Positions 1 to 10,441 of a stretch of DNA of 64,000 nucleotides are shown one piece after another; the stretch's first letter is position 1, and every line of letters begins with the position of its first letter. A program made the position numbers and the translations under genes. The notes under the pieces were generated by a model. That model was not told the DNA's origin. It made no database searches and was given only the letters and a program-made list of their open reading frames with translations. The stretch covers positions 62,001-126,000 of the forward strand of contig CACBOY010000001.1 in NCBI GenBank assembly GCA_902540995.1, written 5' to 3'. This stretch comes from an uncultured SAR86 cluster bacterium (GTDB lineage: Bacteria; Pseudomonadota; Gammaproteobacteria; Magnimaribacterales; AG-339-G14).

Positions 1-1836
1 TTTTCCTAGATTTGTTGCTCCTCCAGCAAAAGACGTTAGATTTTTTAAACTAATATTATTAGTTATCGGATAAAATCCAGGTTTTCTAATTTCTCCGCTC
101 ACAAGAGAAGCATTTTCTAAAGCAACAATAAGTAAATCTGGGTTGTCTTCAAAGATTTTTGGGCAGCCCTCATTCAAACCCAAACGATCAGAAATATTGG
201 TCTCTGATGTTGAAAATTTTAAGCTCTTAAGATTTGAAACAAGTGTGGATGCATTAAATTTAGCCACATACTTTAGAGACTTACATGGATATCTATCATC
301 AGGTATAAATTTAGTTAAATTTTTACTCTTTAAGTTAAATTCCTCTCTTTTTTCTTCCTCAGTCTTTTCTGGCAGTCTTTGAAAAGGATTATTTTGATCA
401 TTAAGAGTCACAGCAGGTGCATTGTCTTGTTCAGCCAGATTTTTTTTCCTTTCCTCCTCATAAAAAAGATCAATTTTAATTTTATCTTCTTCTGATAATA
501 GTCCTAATGCATCTGCTAAAAGAGCCGAATTTATAAAATCTATATCGAATTGAGAAAATACGTAAACGAAATCATTAGGCCTGAGTTTGAATTCTTCTCT
601 AGTTTTTAAATTTAGATCGGTAGCGATAAATTCTCTTGAGCCATTGTCATCTCGTCTAGAAATGACGCTAAAAGGTAGATAGGTTTTATCAGTTAAATCA
701 TTTTCATCAATGAAGTCTGAAATTTTTGAATTTTCAATATAAGAATAAACTCCTCTATTACTTATAAAACCTTCTATACGAATATTATTAGAAAGCTTCC
801 CAGATAAATCATGAATGAAAATTTCATCAGAATCTTTTAATTTCATGGAATTAATATCTTTCAAAGAGTAATCAGAAAATTCTCTTTCTCCTTGATCATT
901 TAATCTGCTTAAAGTGATTTTATTTTTATCAGCCTTACTTGATAGACCAGACGCAAAATTCAAAACATCACTAAATGTCTCACCTTCTTTAATTTCATAA
1001 ATTGCTGGTCTATTAACATTTCCCCAAATTTTTACCCTATCGCCCACAGGATTTACAAGCAATGCATCCCCAGATTGAATCCTTAAGTCATTTGAAGTGT
1101 TGGCATTAATTAGTAAGTTATACATATCTAGTGAGCCTATTTCTTTATTTGCTCTTTTCAAAGATATGTTTCGCAAGGAGCCATTCTCAGTAGGTCCTCT
1201 GGTATTAAAAAGAATGCTTGAAATTGAAGATAGTGGTGAAAAATTGTAAGAACCAGGTCTTTTTGAATTTCCCAGAACAAAGACTTGTATCGTTCTAAGC
1301 CTGCTCAAAGAAATTTCAACTTCTGTTCCAATTAATGAAGCTTGGGTAATATTTTTTAATTTTTCTGAGGCTTCATCAAAGGTTAAGCCGCTAAAAGATA
1401 TTGTTCCAAGTTCTCTTAAAAAAACATTGCCTTCGCGATTAACAGAAACCTTTTTTATGGCCTGAATACTTCCAGAAAAACTTATAGTCAATTCATCTCC
1501 AGGTCCTAATACATATTCTCTTGGAGCTGCGATGATGCCACTAGAATCAAACGAAGACTCTATATCAAAAAGATCATATCCAAAAAAAGAAGGGATAACG
1601 TTATCAAATTCATCATACTCAACAGGTTTTTCTTCCATTTCCATGAAAGATTCTCTCCTAAGCTGATTTAACTCATCGTAGTCAGAATCATCTTCAACAT
1701 CTGATTTGATTCTAGATTCTACAGAAGATCTAACGGATTCAGGTAAGAATCTTAGATATTCCTCGTAATCACTTACTTGTGCAAAAGAATTCGTGATAAA
1801 AAAGAGAAAAAGTATCTTCTTTAAATTATTTAACAA
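1..1836 (-). CDS. Polysaccharide export outer membrane protein (Wza-like, SLBB domains), 3' end cut by window edge
   Basis: Own translation of the minus strand from a TTG at 1836 gives LLNNLKKILFLFFITNSFAQVSDYEEY... then ...APREYVLGPGDELTISFSGSIQAIKKVSVNREGNVFLRELGTISFSGLTFDEA..., the poly-export/SLBB pattern. Open to the left edge. Confidence 0.8.
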   Translation of the reverse strand, partial: MLNNLKKILFLFFITNSFAQVSDYEEYLRFLPESVRSSVESRIKSDVEDDSDYDELNQLRRESFMEMEEKPVEYDEFDNVIPSFFGYDLFDIESSFDSSGIIAAPREYVLGPGDELTISFSGSIQAIKKVSVNREGNVFLRELGTISFSGLTFDEASEKLKNITQASLIGTEVEISLSRLRTIQVFVLGNSKRPGSYNFSPLSSISSILFNTRGPTENGSLRNISLKRANKEIGSLDMYNLLINANTSNDLRIQSGDALLVNPVGDRVKIWGNVNRPAIYEIKEGETFSDVLNFASGLSSKADKNKITLSRLNDQGEREFSDYSLKDINSMKLKDSDEIFIHDLSGKLSNNIRIEGFISNRGVYSYIENSKISDFIDENDLTDKTYLPFSVISRRDDNGSREFIATDLNLKTREEFKLRPNDFVYVFSQFDIDFINSALLADALGLLSEEDKIKIDLFYEEERKKNLAEQDNAPAVTLNDQNNPFQRLPEKTEEEKREEFNLKSKNLTKFIPDDRYPCKSLKYVAKFNASTLVSNLKSLKFSTSETNISDRLGLNEGCPKIFEDNPDLLIVALENASLVSGEIRKPGFYPITNNISLKNLTSFAGGATNLGK

Positions 1837-2659
1837 TTGGAAGACCCCAGTAAAGTTTTGACCTACATGCTTCAAAATAATCATAATCTGTTGGATGAAT
1901 TAAACGATATCTTGTTGAACTGTTTTTTATTTTTAAAGAATCTCCAGAATTTAAATCAAACTCATTGTGTCCATCTAGAATGACTTTTGCTTTTTCATCA
2001 TGTTCATATTTAAGTTCTAATTCATCTTCAGCTGGAATAATCATTGGCCTCGTGGATGAACTATGTGAAAACATCGGCATGATAGCAAAAACATCCAATG
2101 TAGGATATAAAACTGGTCCTCCGCCTGAATACATATAAGCTGTTGATCCAGTTGCGGATGAAACAATTAATCCATCAGATTTATGGTTAGCAATTAATTT
2201 ATTATTTTTAAAAAGAGAAAAACTTGTCATTTTTGCTAGTTCTCCTGAGTGAAGAACAACTTCATTTACTAGAAGAAAAGAATTATTTTTGTCAGAAACT
2301 TCTAGAAGATTTCTTGATTCTTCTTGGTAAGAACCTTTTAAAATTTTAGGTAATTCAAGCTCCAAAGAGCCTAATTGCAAATCTGTCAAAAAGCCAAGTC
2401 TTCCAATGTTCACTCCTAGAAATGGAGTATTTAAATGACAGAGATCTCTTATTGCTCCTATCATTGTTCCGTCTCCGCCAATTACCAAAATAAGATCTTC
2501 GGATGGCTCTAATTTTTTCAATTCTTTTTGAGACTTATTTGCCACAATGTGTTTTATGACCACATTATTTTCTTCCAAAGTTTTTTCACACCTCTTTAAG
2601 GTTTCTTTGTAGTCTCTGGTCGAGGAATGAATGATGTTTATTGACGAAATTTTATCCAT
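1826..2659 (-). CDS. nadK: NAD kinase
   Basis: GGDGTMIGA motif; LGVNIGRLGFLTDL; SSATGSTAYMYSGGGP. Confidence 0.95.
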   Translation of the reverse strand: MDKISSINIIHSSTRDYKETLKRCEKTLEENNVVIKHIVANKSQKELKKLEPSEDLILVIGGDGTMIGAIRDLCHLNTPFLGVNIGRLGFLTDLQLGSLELELPKILKGSYQEESRNLLEVSDKNNSFLLVNEVVLHSGELAKMTSFSLFKNNKLIANHKSDGLIVSSATGSTAYMYSGGGPVLYPTLDVFAIMPMFSHSSSTRPMIIPAEDELELKYEHDEKAKVILDGHNEFDLNSGDSLKIKNSSTRYRLIHPTDYDYFEACRSKLYWGLPIVK

Positions 2660-3392
2660 TTGTCGTTTGTAAATCCTTTGGATTAAAGTTTCTCACGAAA
2701 TAAATAAATATTGTATCTACTATTGCTATAAAAAACTTAAAAACGTATTTGGTTAAGGCAATTCCTAGGGCTACTTTAAACGACATTTGTCCTGCTAATA
2801 CCCATACAAAGGTATATATAAAAGTATCAAGGGCTTGAGAGCTTAAAGTTGAAACATTATTTCTTAACCAAAGATACTTATCCCCAGTTATGGTTTTAAT
2901 TTTATGAAAAACCCAAACGTCAAAAGTCTGACTTATCAGGTAAGCGGTTATAGACCCTATCACGAATATAGGCGAGTAAAGAGCTAAGGTAGATATTGCT
3001 TGATGTACTTCATTGGCCGAAGAGGCAATCCCTGATGGTAGATAATAAGTACTCAGAACAAGAGTAAACATTACTATCACATTTGCTACTGCCCCAATTA
3101 TTACCGCTCTATTTGCTTCAGCTCTACCATATTTTTCATTCAATAAATCTGTTGCGAAGTATATTCCGGAATACATTATCGCTCCCATACTTACTACAAA
3201 TGTGTTTCCAAAAATAGTTAGCTCACTTACTTTGCCGCCCTGTAAGTTTGCAAGAATAATTCCTAGAATAACGGCTGTATAGAGTCCATTTTTACCAAAA
3301 AAGTAAAATAATATTATTGCCAAAGTCAGGTCATAAAAAACCGTAAAAATCCATAATAATTCTGGGTTTTGGCTAAAAAATTCTAAGTTCAT
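2652..3392 (-). CDS. Queuosine precursor transporter (YhhQ/DUF165 family)
   Basis: Multi-pass protein with DLLNEKYGRAEANRAVIIG and ALDTFIYTFVWVLAG patterns of the YhhQ family. Confidence 0.8.
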   Translation of the reverse strand: MNLEFFSQNPELLWIFTVFYDLTLAIILFYFFGKNGLYTAVILGIILANLQGGKVSELTIFGNTFVVSMGAIMYSGIYFATDLLNEKYGRAEANRAVIIGAVANVIVMFTLVLSTYYLPSGIASSANEVHQAISTLALYSPIFVIGSITAYLISQTFDVWVFHKIKTITGDKYLWLRNNVSTLSSQALDTFIYTFVWVLAGQMSFKVALGIALTKYVFKFFIAIVDTIFIYFVRNFNPKDLQTTNG

Positions 3393-3474
3393 GGCTGATT
3401 AATTATCAAAAATTGCTACAATTAGACACGTTTGGAAACAAAAAATCACTTAAAAACTTACATTTATAATAATT

Positions 3475-4692
3475 ATGGAAAATTTAGATCAATTTAGAAA
3501 AGAAACAAAAGAATGGCTGGAAGAGAATTGTCCGCCTGAAATGAGAAAACCAATGGGTCCTGGAGATGTAGTATGGGGTGGAAGAAACTGTAAATTCCCC
3601 CACCCAGATGCAAAATTGTGGTTAGAAAGAATGGGTGAAAAAGGTTGGACCTGCCCTACCTGGCCAAAAGAATATGGTGGCGGTGGTTTGAGTTTTGATG
3701 AAAATAAGATTTTACAGGAAGAATTGATGGCTATCAGAGCCAGACCTGCTTTATCCAGTTTTGGTATCTGGATGCTTGGGCCGGCATTACTTGAATTTGC
3801 TTCAGAAGAACAAAAAAAGAAATACATTCCTGAAATTGTTAAAGGTGAAATTAGGTGGTGCCAAGGCTATAGCGAACCTGGATCTGGATCGGATCTAGCT
3901 AGCTTGAAAACCAAAGCCGAAGATAATGGAGATCATTTTATAGTTAATGGCCAAAAGGTTTGGACTTCTTATGCTGACGACTGTGACATGATTTTTACTT
4001 TAGTAAGAACAGGTCCACAAGAGCCTAAACATGATGGTATAAGTTTTTTACTCATCGACATGGATCAACCTGGAGTTACTACTAAGCCGATCAAACTTAT
4101 CTCAGGAAAATCTCCCTTTTGTGAAACTTTTTTTGATAATGCGATTGTTCCAAAAGAAAATTTAGTTAGCGAATTAAATAAGGGCTGGGATGTTGCAAAA
4201 AGACTTCTTCAACATGAAAGAAATATGATCGCTGGAATGGGTCTTGGAGGCGCAGGTTCTGCCAAAAAGAAAAAAGATCAAACAATTTCATCTGGAATGG
4301 CAACCATGGCGAAGACATATGTTGGAGAAGAAGAAGGAAAATTAGCAAATGCTGGCTTAAGACAAAAAATTGCATCTTTTGACATTAACTCACACGCATT
4401 TTCTCTTACTATGAGAAGAGCAAGCGAAGAAAGCAAGTCTTCTAATTCTGGACCAAGTCCAGCTTCATCAATGTTCAAATATTATGGTAGTGAGAGCAAT
4501 AAACTCAGGTATGAGTTAATGCTTGAGGCTATGGGCACTAAAGCTCTTGGTTGGGAAGGAGAAGGTTTTGGCCCTGCAGAACTTGCAATAACCAGAGAGT
4601 GGCTGAGAACTAAGGCTAATTCAATTGAAGGCGGAACTTCTGAAGTTCAGCTTAATATTATTGCAAAACGAGTCTTAGATTTACCTCAATAA
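3475..4692 (+). CDS. Acyl-CoA dehydrogenase family protein
   Basis: YSEPGSGSDLASLKTKA, VNGQKVWTSYA, SIEGGTSEVQLNIIAKRVL. Confidence 0.93.
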   Translation: MENLDQFRKETKEWLEENCPPEMRKPMGPGDVVWGGRNCKFPHPDAKLWLERMGEKGWTCPTWPKEYGGGGLSFDENKILQEELMAIRARPALSSFGIWMLGPALLEFASEEQKKKYIPEIVKGEIRWCQGYSEPGSGSDLASLKTKAEDNGDHFIVNGQKVWTSYADDCDMIFTLVRTGPQEPKHDGISFLLIDMDQPGVTTKPIKLISGKSPFCETFFDNAIVPKENLVSELNKGWDVAKRLLQHERNMIAGMGLGGAGSAKKKKDQTISSGMATMAKTYVGEEEGKLANAGLRQKIASFDINSHAFSLTMRRASEESKSSNSGPSPASSMFKYYGSESNKLRYELMLEAMGTKALGWEGEGFGPAELAITREWLRTKANSIEGGTSEVQLNIIAKRVLDLPQ

Positions 4693-4716
4693 TAGTAATT
4701 TTTTTGGGAGAAAAAA

Positions 4717-5853
4717 ATGTCATTAGTTTTGAATGAGGAGCAAGTCTTTTTAAAAGATAGTGCCAAAAAATTCGCATCAGAAAAGACTCCTACTACTCAC
4801 TTTCGTGAAGTAAGGGACAGTGAAATCGATAACTGCTATGACGATAAAATTTGGCAAGAAATGGTATCACTTGGTTGGACCGGTATTTTAGTTCCTGAAG
4901 AATTTGGTGGGTCAAATTTTGGAGTAGCTGGCATCTCTTCTATTTTAGAGGAGCTTGGTAGAACACTAACTCCTTCCCCTTTATTTTCTACCGCTGTTGT
5001 AGGTGTAAGCCTTATAAAGCATGCGTCCGATGATGTAAAAAAAGATATTCTTACAAAAGTTGTTCAAGATGGTTTGAGACTCTGCTTTGCCATCGAAGAA
5101 AGCAATCATCATGATCCAGTTAAAATATCTTGTGAAGCAAAAAAAGATGGCAGTAATTTCATAATTTCAGGAGAAAAGTCCTTTGTAATTGATGGTGGTT
5201 TTTCAGATAAAGTCATTGTTGCTTGTAGGACTTCAGGAGAAGAAGGCTCTAAAGATGGCCTGTCTCTTTTTGTCTTGGATTCTGATTCAAAGGGTTTGAC
5301 CATTACGGCCACTAAGATGGTAGATTCTAGAAACGCGGCAAATATGAAATTTGAAAATGTTAAAATTCCTTCAGAAAAGTTAATTGGAAAAGAAAATGAT
5401 GCCTATGAAATTATTGAATCAGTACTGGATATTTCTAGAGCTGCAATTTCTGCAGAAATGTTAGGTAGCGCTCTTCAAGCTTATCAAATTACTCTTGATT
5501 ACTTAAAGGAAAGAGAACAATTCGGTTCAAAAATTGGTTCCTTTCAAGCCCTTCAGCATAGAGCTGCAATTATGTTTTCTGAATTAGAACTATGCAAATC
5601 ATGTGTTATAGAATCTATAACTTCTTTTGACGAAGGAGGAAATGATTCTGAGAGATTAGCAAGTCTATCGAAAGCTAAAGTTGGAGAAGTATTTCATTTG
5701 ATCTCTAACGAATCAGTTCAAATGCATGGCGGAATAGGTGTTACAGATGAGTATGATATTGGACTCTACCTAAAACGAGCTAGAGTAGCTGAACAAATTT
5801 TTGGAGATTCTAATTTTCATAAAAATAGATATGCCGAATTAACAGGCTATTAA
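4717..5853 (+). CDS. Acyl-CoA dehydrogenase family protein (likely partner subunit)
   Basis: GWTGILVPEEFGGSNFG, QFGSKIGSFQALQHRAA, QMHGGIGVTDEYDIGLYLKRA; SD gggaga just upstream. Confidence 0.92.
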   Translation: MSLVLNEEQVFLKDSAKKFASEKTPTTHFREVRDSEIDNCYDDKIWQEMVSLGWTGILVPEEFGGSNFGVAGISSILEELGRTLTPSPLFSTAVVGVSLIKHASDDVKKDILTKVVQDGLRLCFAIEESNHHDPVKISCEAKKDGSNFIISGEKSFVIDGGFSDKVIVACRTSGEEGSKDGLSLFVLDSDSKGLTITATKMVDSRNAANMKFENVKIPSEKLIGKENDAYEIIESVLDISRAAISAEMLGSALQAYQITLDYLKEREQFGSKIGSFQALQHRAAIMFSELELCKSCVIESITSFDEGGNDSERLASLSKAKVGEVFHLISNESVQMHGGIGVTDEYDIGLYLKRARVAEQIFGDSNFHKNRYAELTGY

Positions 5854-5862
5854 AGTTTAGTC

Positions 5863-6246
5863 GTGCATGAGAATAAAACAGAGAAACTTCTTAAAATTAT
5901 TTCTGAATTAAGAGATCCTATTTCTGGATGCGAATGGACTAAATCTCAAACTTCAAAAACCCTCCTCCCTTTTATAATAGAAGAAGCAAAAGAAGTTCAT
6001 GATGCTTTTGAAAAAGAAGATAACGAAAACCTTAAAGAAGAATTAGGAGATCTTCTTTTGCAAATAGTTCTCCAGAGTAAAATAGCTGAAGAAAATAAAC
6101 TATTTTCTTTTAATGAAGTAATTGATAACTTATGTGAAAAGCTGATTAGAAGACATCCATATGTTTTCCAGGATAAAAGACCTCATACAATAGAAGAACA
6201 AAGAGAGGCATATTTTAAAATTAAAGAGTTTGAGAAGAACAAGTGA
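5863..6246 (+). CDS. MazG-type nucleoside triphosphate pyrophosphohydrolase, single domain
   Basis: LRDPISGCEWTKSQTSKTLLPFIIEEAKEVHDAF...ELGDLLLQIVLQ...RRHPYVF; GTG start. Confidence 0.85.
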   Translation: MHENKTEKLLKIISELRDPISGCEWTKSQTSKTLLPFIIEEAKEVHDAFEKEDNENLKEELGDLLLQIVLQSKIAEENKLFSFNEVIDNLCEKLIRRHPYVFQDKRPHTIEEQREAYFKIKEFEKNK

Positions 6247-7124
6247 AGTTTTTATTTGAAAATCTTATAGGTATAACTTCTATCACTATTTTGGTACTGA
6301 ACACAGTCATCTTGTCATGTTTGTTGATACCCTTGGGAATAATTAAATTTTTCTTACCAATCACTTCACTAAAAGTGTTATTTACAAAATTTATTATAAA
6401 GGTAGGTGAATTATGGATTTTCACCAATAAAATTTGGGTAAAGGCTTTACACAATCCCAAATGGCAAATAATTGGTAAAGAAAATATCAAGTCCGATGGC
6501 TGGACAATAGCTACTTCAAATCATCAATCATTTGCGGACATATTTCTTCTGCAGGATATCACCAATAGAAAAATGCCCATGCTTAAATTCTTTATGAAAT
6601 ATGTTCTGATTTACGTTCCAATTATAGGTCTTTCTTGGTGGGCTTTAGATATGCCTTTTTTGAAGAGGTATACAAAAAAGGAACTAGAAAAAAATCCCAA
6701 GCTGGCTGGAAAAGACGTGAGAGAAATGAAAAGAGCTTTGAAACATTACGCCCTTTATCCTGTAACTGTTTTTAGTTTTGCTGAAGGAACAAGATTTACT
6801 CTTAAAAAACATCATAATCAAAATAGTCCTTTCGAAAATCTTTTGAGGCCTAAAGAAGGAGGCTTGGCTACAGCGTTAAGTTTAGTGAATAAAATTGATT
6901 CTCTTATTGATTTTACAATCAAGTTTGATTCTAAAAAAAGAAGTTTTTGGGACTATCTTTGCGGAAGAATGAATTCAGCTAAAATTATTATTAAGGAAAT
7001 AAAAATCCCAAAAAAATTTCTTAATGAAAATTTATTAGACAATCATTCTCTGAGAACAGAATTCAAGGAATGGGTTAATTCATTATGGTTGGAAAAGGAC
7101 CTTTTGCTCAGTAATAGAGACTAA
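6243..7124 (+). CDS. 1-acyl-sn-glycerol-3-phosphate acyltransferase family (PlsC-like)
   Basis: TSNHQSFADIF (HX4D-like) and SFAEGTRFT motifs. Confidence 0.85.
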   Translation: MKFLFENLIGITSITILVLNTVILSCLLIPLGIIKFFLPITSLKVLFTKFIIKVGELWIFTNKIWVKALHNPKWQIIGKENIKSDGWTIATSNHQSFADIFLLQDITNRKMPMLKFFMKYVLIYVPIIGLSWWALDMPFLKRYTKKELEKNPKLAGKDVREMKRALKHYALYPVTVFSFAEGTRFTLKKHHNQNSPFENLLRPKEGGLATALSLVNKIDSLIDFTIKFDSKKRSFWDYLCGRMNSAKIIIKEIKIPKKFLNENLLDNHSLRTEFKEWVNSLWLEKDLLLSNRD

Positions 7125-7128
7125 ATCT

Positions 7129-9168
7129 ATGGTATTTAAATTCAATAAATTTCTTATTTTATTAGTTTACTTTCTGGCGTCACTTTATCTCCCAAGCGAA
7201 GAATCTTTGGTGGTAAAAAATGAATATAAACCGGTTGTAAATGAAATCATAGAAATTCTGGACCAAAATCACTTTAAAAAGAATATTGTAATTAATGAAC
7301 AAAAAGTTATTGATAACTTTTTGGTAAATATAGATAAAGAAAAAATTGTATTTACTTCTGTTGAGTTCAATTCATATAAAGCAAGATTCAAGAATATTTA
7401 CAACCTAGATGAAATTTTTAAAATTTATCAAGATTATTCTGATAGAACGCTTGAATTGATTAACTATCAAAAAGATGTTGTTCATTTGATTGATACTTCT
7501 GCCGACTTAAATACGACAGAATTTGTTGAAAAAAGTAGAGAGGATGAAAAAAGATTTAATTCCTTAGACTCAATCAAAAACTATCATGCTCTTTTAATTA
7601 GAAACGAATTTATAAACATTCTTTTGTCAAATGATAATTTTAAAAACTCTAAGTCAAAACTTCTCAAAAGACTCAAAAATAGAGTTAAAAGTTTAAAAAG
7701 AATTAAGTCAGACGATATCTTTTCTTTATACATAAATTCGATTACCTCTCTTTATGATCCTCATACAAATTATTTATCTCCAAAATCTCAGGAAGACTTT
7801 GAGATAAATATGAGTCTGTCTCTAGAGGGAATTGGAGCAATTTTATCTACAGAGGATGGAATTACTAAAATAGTGAGATTAATTCCAGGAGGGCCAGCTG
7901 ATAAATCAGGTCTCCTAAAAGTAAATGACAAAATTGTAGGGGTAGCCTCTCTGCCAGAAGATGATATAGAAGATGTACGAGATTGGAGAATCGATGAAGT
8001 GGTTCGACTCATCAGAGGTCCAAAAAATACCAAGGTCAGACTTGAAGTTATTCCTAATTCTTCTCCGGATGACATTTTAGGTAGAGTCATAGAAATCACC
8101 AGGGGGTTGGTAAAACTAGAAGATCAGGCTGCAAAGAAAAAGAAGGTAGAAATATATAAACCAAATAAATCTTACAATATTGGGGTAATAGATTTACCTG
8201 CTTTTTATATGGACTTTGATGCATTTAGCAGAAATCAATTTAACTACAAAAGTAGTTCAAAAGACGTCAGGAACCTTCTAAGGGAATTAAAAGAAGAAAA
8301 AGTAGATGGAGTTATTCTTGATTTGAGAGGAAATTCTGGAGGTTCCTTATATGAAGCTTACTCGCTTGCCAAGCTTTTCATAGGAAAAGGAAGTATTGTT
8401 CAAGTAATGGAGTCGAATGGCTCGATTCAGCCTTTGGGTCACACAAGAGGAATTCAAAACTATGATGGGCCAGTAATGATTTTGGTTGATAAATTGAGTG
8501 CCTCGGCTTCGGAAATTCTTGCAGGAGCTTTTCAAGATTACAAAAGGGGATTAATTGTGGGCTCAAACACTTTCGGTAAAGGGACTGTTCAAAGGCTGGA
8601 AAATCTTTCTTATGGACAACTAAAATTTACAGAACAGAAGTTTTATAGAGTCTCTGGGAAAAGTACACAAAATTTAGGAGTTATCCCCGATATTAACCTG
8701 CCCTATGTTTTTGATAGTGAAGAAGTTGGAGAAATGGCTCTTGAAAACTCTCTTCCTTATGATGATATTTCATCTTTAGATTATGAACCTTTTAATTCAA
8801 CTTCAAATATAGAGATGATTCAAAGTTTCTCAAAAAAAAGAGTATCCGATTCAAACTTGAATGAGTACATTAAAGATCAAAAAATTCATAGCAAAAACGA
8901 ATTAGATAAAAAATTGATTCCCGTAAATTATTTAGTAAGAAAATCTGAAAAAAAAGCACAAGAAGAAAAAAGACTATTCATTGAAAATAGATTTAGAGTT
9001 TCTGTAGGTTTAAAGCCCTATTTAAATTTTCAAGAGTTTTTGGATGCTGATCCTGAGGAATTAAATGAGTTTTCGGAGAGAATGGTTCTTGAAGAAGCAG
9101 CGAGAATTTTAATTGATCAAATTAATTTTAATAAGCCCAAAAGACTTTCTAGCTCAGACTTCAGATGA
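7129..9168 (+). CDS. prc: Carboxy-terminal (tail-specific) processing protease, S41 family
   Basis: DPHTNYLSPKSQEDFEINMSLSLEGIGAIL, PDZ domain, DLRGNSGGSLYEA, SASASEILAGAFQDYKRGLIVG. Confidence 0.93.
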   Translation: MVFKFNKFLILLVYFLASLYLPSEESLVVKNEYKPVVNEIIEILDQNHFKKNIVINEQKVIDNFLVNIDKEKIVFTSVEFNSYKARFKNIYNLDEIFKIYQDYSDRTLELINYQKDVVHLIDTSADLNTTEFVEKSREDEKRFNSLDSIKNYHALLIRNEFINILLSNDNFKNSKSKLLKRLKNRVKSLKRIKSDDIFSLYINSITSLYDPHTNYLSPKSQEDFEINMSLSLEGIGAILSTEDGITKIVRLIPGGPADKSGLLKVNDKIVGVASLPEDDIEDVRDWRIDEVVRLIRGPKNTKVRLEVIPNSSPDDILGRVIEITRGLVKLEDQAAKKKKVEIYKPNKSYNIGVIDLPAFYMDFDAFSRNQFNYKSSSKDVRNLLRELKEEKVDGVILDLRGNSGGSLYEAYSLAKLFIGKGSIVQVMESNGSIQPLGHTRGIQNYDGPVMILVDKLSASASEILAGAFQDYKRGLIVGSNTFGKGTVQRLENLSYGQLKFTEQKFYRVSGKSTQNLGVIPDINLPYVFDSEEVGEMALENSLPYDDISSLDYEPFNSTSNIEMIQSFSKKRVSDSNLNEYIKDQKIHSKNELDKKLIPVNYLVRKSEKKAQEEKRLFIENRFRVSVGLKPYLNFQEFLDADPEELNEFSERMVLEEAARILIDQINFNKPKRLSSSDFR

Positions 9169-9977
9169 AAATTTTTTCTTTTAATGTAAATGGCTTAAGA
9201 GCTAGACTGCACCAGATGAGTGCTTTAATTGATAAGCACTCTCCAGACATTATTTGTCTGCAAGAAACAAAAGTAGACAATGAAAACTATCCCATGGCGA
9301 GCATAAATGAATTGGGTTACAAAGCTATAATTAATGGGCAAAAAGGACATTATGGTGTGTCAACTCTCTATAAATCTGAACCTTTGGATTTTCAATTGGG
9401 CTTCCCGACTGATGAAGAGGACGCCCAATGTAGGCTAATTTCTTCAAGACACAAGTTTTCTTCTCAAGAAGTAACCATTATCAATGGGTATTTCCCTCAA
9501 GGAGAAAGCAGAGATCATCCAAAAAAATTTCCTTACAAAGAAAAGTTTTTTAAGGATCTGATGATCTATTTAAATGAGAACTTTTCTCCAGAAGACAATA
9601 TTATTATCTTGGGAGACCTAAATATTTCCCCAGAAGATATTGATATAGGTATTGGAGAAAACAATAGAAAAAGATGGCTTGCCACGGGAAAATGTAGTTT
9701 CTTACCTGAAGAAAGAGAATGGTTAGAAAATATAAAAACTTGGGGATTTTTTGATTCTTATAGAAAATTTTACCCAGATTCTAATGATAAGTTTAGCTGG
9801 TTTGATTACCGCAGCAGAGGGTTTGATGATAATCCCAAAAGAGGCTTAAGAATTGACCATCTATGGGTAACAAAACCTCTTTTAGAAATGGCAATTGAAT
9901 CTGAAATAGATTATGAAATAAGAGGTATGGAAAAGCCTTCTGATCATGCTCCGGTTTGGACTGAATTTAAAATCTAA
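9165..9977 (+). CDS. xthA: Exodeoxyribonuclease III
   Basis: SFNVNGLRARLHQ, CLQETKVD, LGDLNISPEDIDIG, LRIDHLWVT, SDHAPVW. Confidence 0.93.
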   Translation: MKIFSFNVNGLRARLHQMSALIDKHSPDIICLQETKVDNENYPMASINELGYKAIINGQKGHYGVSTLYKSEPLDFQLGFPTDEEDAQCRLISSRHKFSSQEVTIINGYFPQGESRDHPKKFPYKEKFFKDLMIYLNENFSPEDNIIILGDLNISPEDIDIGIGENNRKRWLATGKCSFLPEEREWLENIKTWGFFDSYRKFYPDSNDKFSWFDYRSRGFDDNPKRGLRIDHLWVTKPLLEMAIESEIDYEIRGMEKPSDHAPVWTEFKI

Positions 9978-10441
9978 TTTCTCCTTTCTTGGAAAAATTT
10001 CTTTAATAACTCAGAACTTTCGGTTGCAAGAATTCCTCTTGAAACTGAAATTTTATGGTTAAAGAAACTTTCCTCTTTTAAATTCAAATTATTTATCACT
10101 ACTCCTGATTTTTGATCCTCTGTAGCAAAGATTAATCTATCTATTCGAGCATGAATGCATGCCCCAAAACACATCAAACAAGGTTCTAAAGTAACATAAA
10201 GACTGGCTCCATTGAGTCTATAATTGTCTACTTTTTTTGCAGCTTCTCTCAGCACATTCATTTCTGCATGCGCAGAAGGATCATTTTTACTTATTGATTG
10301 GTTATACGAACGAGAAATTACTACGTCGTCTTTGACTAAAACCGCACCAACCGGGACTTCTTTTTTAGAATAAGCTAATCTGGCTTCGTCTAAAGCCAAT
10401 TTCATATAAAAAAAATCCTTTTTAGTTTGGAAGTTATTCAA
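9974..10441 (-). CDS. tadA: tRNA-specific adenosine deaminase
   Basis: HAEMNVLREA and PCLMCFGACIHARI zinc/catalytic motifs. Confidence 0.9.
   Translation of the reverse strand: MNNFQTKKDFFYMKLALDEARLAYSKKEVPVGAVLVKDDVVISRSYNQSISKNDPSAHAEMNVLREAAKKVDNYRLNGASLYVTLEPCLMCFGACIHARIDRLIFATEDQKSGVVINNLNLKEESFFNHKISVSRGILATESSELLKKFFQERRN

Noticed and set aside
143-382. Plus-strand 79-aa ORF at the left edge
   Set aside because: Antisense to the SLBB polysaccharide export gene.
3489-4478. Minus-strand ORFs inside the first acyl-CoA dehydrogenase
   Set aside because: Antisense shadows of a strongly supported gene, no motifs or SD.
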